From contig WQTY01000035.1 in NCBI GenBank assembly GCA_009786045.1, positions 1 to 6,227 on the forward strand: a DNA stretch of 6,227 bases, written 5' to 3'. The notes beneath the pieces were generated by a model. The model worked only from the letters and a program-made list of their open reading frames with translations, was not told the DNA's origin and ran no database searches. Of this stretch, positions 5,649 through 6,227 are shown piece by piece. This DNA is from Pseudomonadota bacterium (GTDB taxonomy: Bacteria > Myxococcota_A > Bradymonadia > UBA4248). Positions within the stretch are counted from its first letter, which is position 1, and each line of letters opens with the position of its first letter. The position numbers and the translations under genes were made by a program.

Positions 5649-6227
5649 CTAGACAATGAAATTGACGATTCGCCCGGGCACGATGATGGTTTTGCGAATC
5701 GTTTTGCCCTCGATTTGGCGTGAGACCGCGGGAATTGCCAGAGCCGCTTCGACGATCTCGGCCTCCTGGGCATTGCGATCCACTTCGATGGTGCCGCGCA
5801 GTTTGCCCAGAACCTGAACGGCTATCTTAACGAGCGCGACCTCGCATTTTTCCGGATCGAATGTTGGCCAGGGAACGTTGGCGATGCTGGGTTCGTGTCC
5901 GAGGATTGCCCAGAGCTCTTCGGCGATGTGAGGCGCATACGGGGAAAGCAGCAGCACGAGTGTTTCTGCAGCATGACGTGGAATGACATCAAGCTTGGAG
6001 AGGTGGTTAAGGAAAACCATCATCTGCGAAATGCCCGTGTTAAAATGGAGATTTTCGATGTCTGAAGCGACTTTTCGGATGCTCTGATGAAGAATCGTTT
6101 CGGTTTCGCTGTCGCAGGGAATGTCGGCAACACGTTCGTGCAGGACGTTGTTTTCCTGGGCAACGAGGAGCCGCCAGCACCGGGCCAGGAATCGATGGAC
6201 TCCCCCGACGCCTTCCGTATCCCAGGG
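5649..6227 (-). CDS. leuS: Leucyl-tRNA synthetase, C-terminal part (runs off the window)
   Basis: The frame is open from the right edge of the window to TAG at 5651-5649 and gives the last 192 residues of leucyl-tRNA synthetase, the cytoplasmic enzyme that charges tRNA-Leu with leucine. Counting from the edge, PWDTEGVGGVHRFL opens the anticodon-binding helical domain. It is followed by DIENLHFNTGISQMM, then SPYAPHIAEELW and VPWPTFDPE. The C-terminal domain follows, with VQVLGKLRGTIEV and a final IEGKTIRKTIIVPGRIVNFIV-type end, as in bacterial LeuRS. The internal ATG at 6023 is not the start; the catalytic domain with HIGH and KMSKS lies outside the window. No frameshift or missing motif was seen. 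Confidence 0.96.
   Translation of the reverse strand, partial: PWDTEGVGGVHRFLARCWRLLVAQENNVLHERVADIPCDSETETILHQSIRKVASDIENLHFNTGISQMMVFLNHLSKLDVIPRHAAETLVLLLSPYAPHIAEELWAILGHEPSIANVPWPTFDPEKCEVALVKIAVQVLGKLRGTIEVDRNAQEAEIVEAALAIPAVSRQIEGKTIRKTIIVPGRIVNFIV

Overview
The window reads as a chromosomal piece of a Gram-negative delta-proteobacterial or Myxococcota-like genome. The main pointer is a cysteine-rich lipoprotein with paired CGNGILE.GE.C modules, a family typical of Myxococcota and Bradymonadales-like bacteria. This is inference: no rRNA or other strong marker is present, and the GC content looks moderate, lower than in classical myxobacteria.

Layout. (1) 83-1620, plus strand: a beta-lactamase-fold serine hydrolase overlaps the start of ruvX (YqgF) by 7 bases, so the two are probably translationally coupled. 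(2) 1621-1756: a spacer holding a perfect 39-base palindrome without a U-tract. (3) 1757-2230, plus: a small CheY-like protein with the acidic pocket but a long insertion and no obvious switch residues. (4) 2231-2525: a gap between convergent genes, mostly one copy (A) of a roughly 200-bp multi-hairpin repeat. (5) 2526-4373, minus: a large lipoprotein with eight consecutive six-cysteine modules and a cysteine-free C-terminal domain. (6) 4513-5187, minus: an exported dual-specificity-type phosphatase with an intact HC-x5-R-T motif, upstream of the lipoprotein in the same direction. (7) 5188-5648: a second, inverted copy (B) of the repeat plus a fragment (C) sharing one hairpin. (8) 5649-6227, minus: the 3' end of leuS, running off the window.

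How it fits together. leuS and ruvX are housekeeping genes. Between them sit accessory genes: a receiver-like protein and a pair of envelope proteins (exported phosphatase and Cys-rich lipoprotein). Repeat copies A and B face each other across this pair, giving a 3.2-kb unit bounded by inverted repeats. The repeats keep their hairpins while changing the stem sequence on both sides, the pattern expected if the folded form is selected. No transposase, CRISPR array, tRNA or rRNA gene was seen. The best candidates for something undescribed are the covarying multi-hairpin repeat and the phosphatase/lipoprotein pair it encloses.
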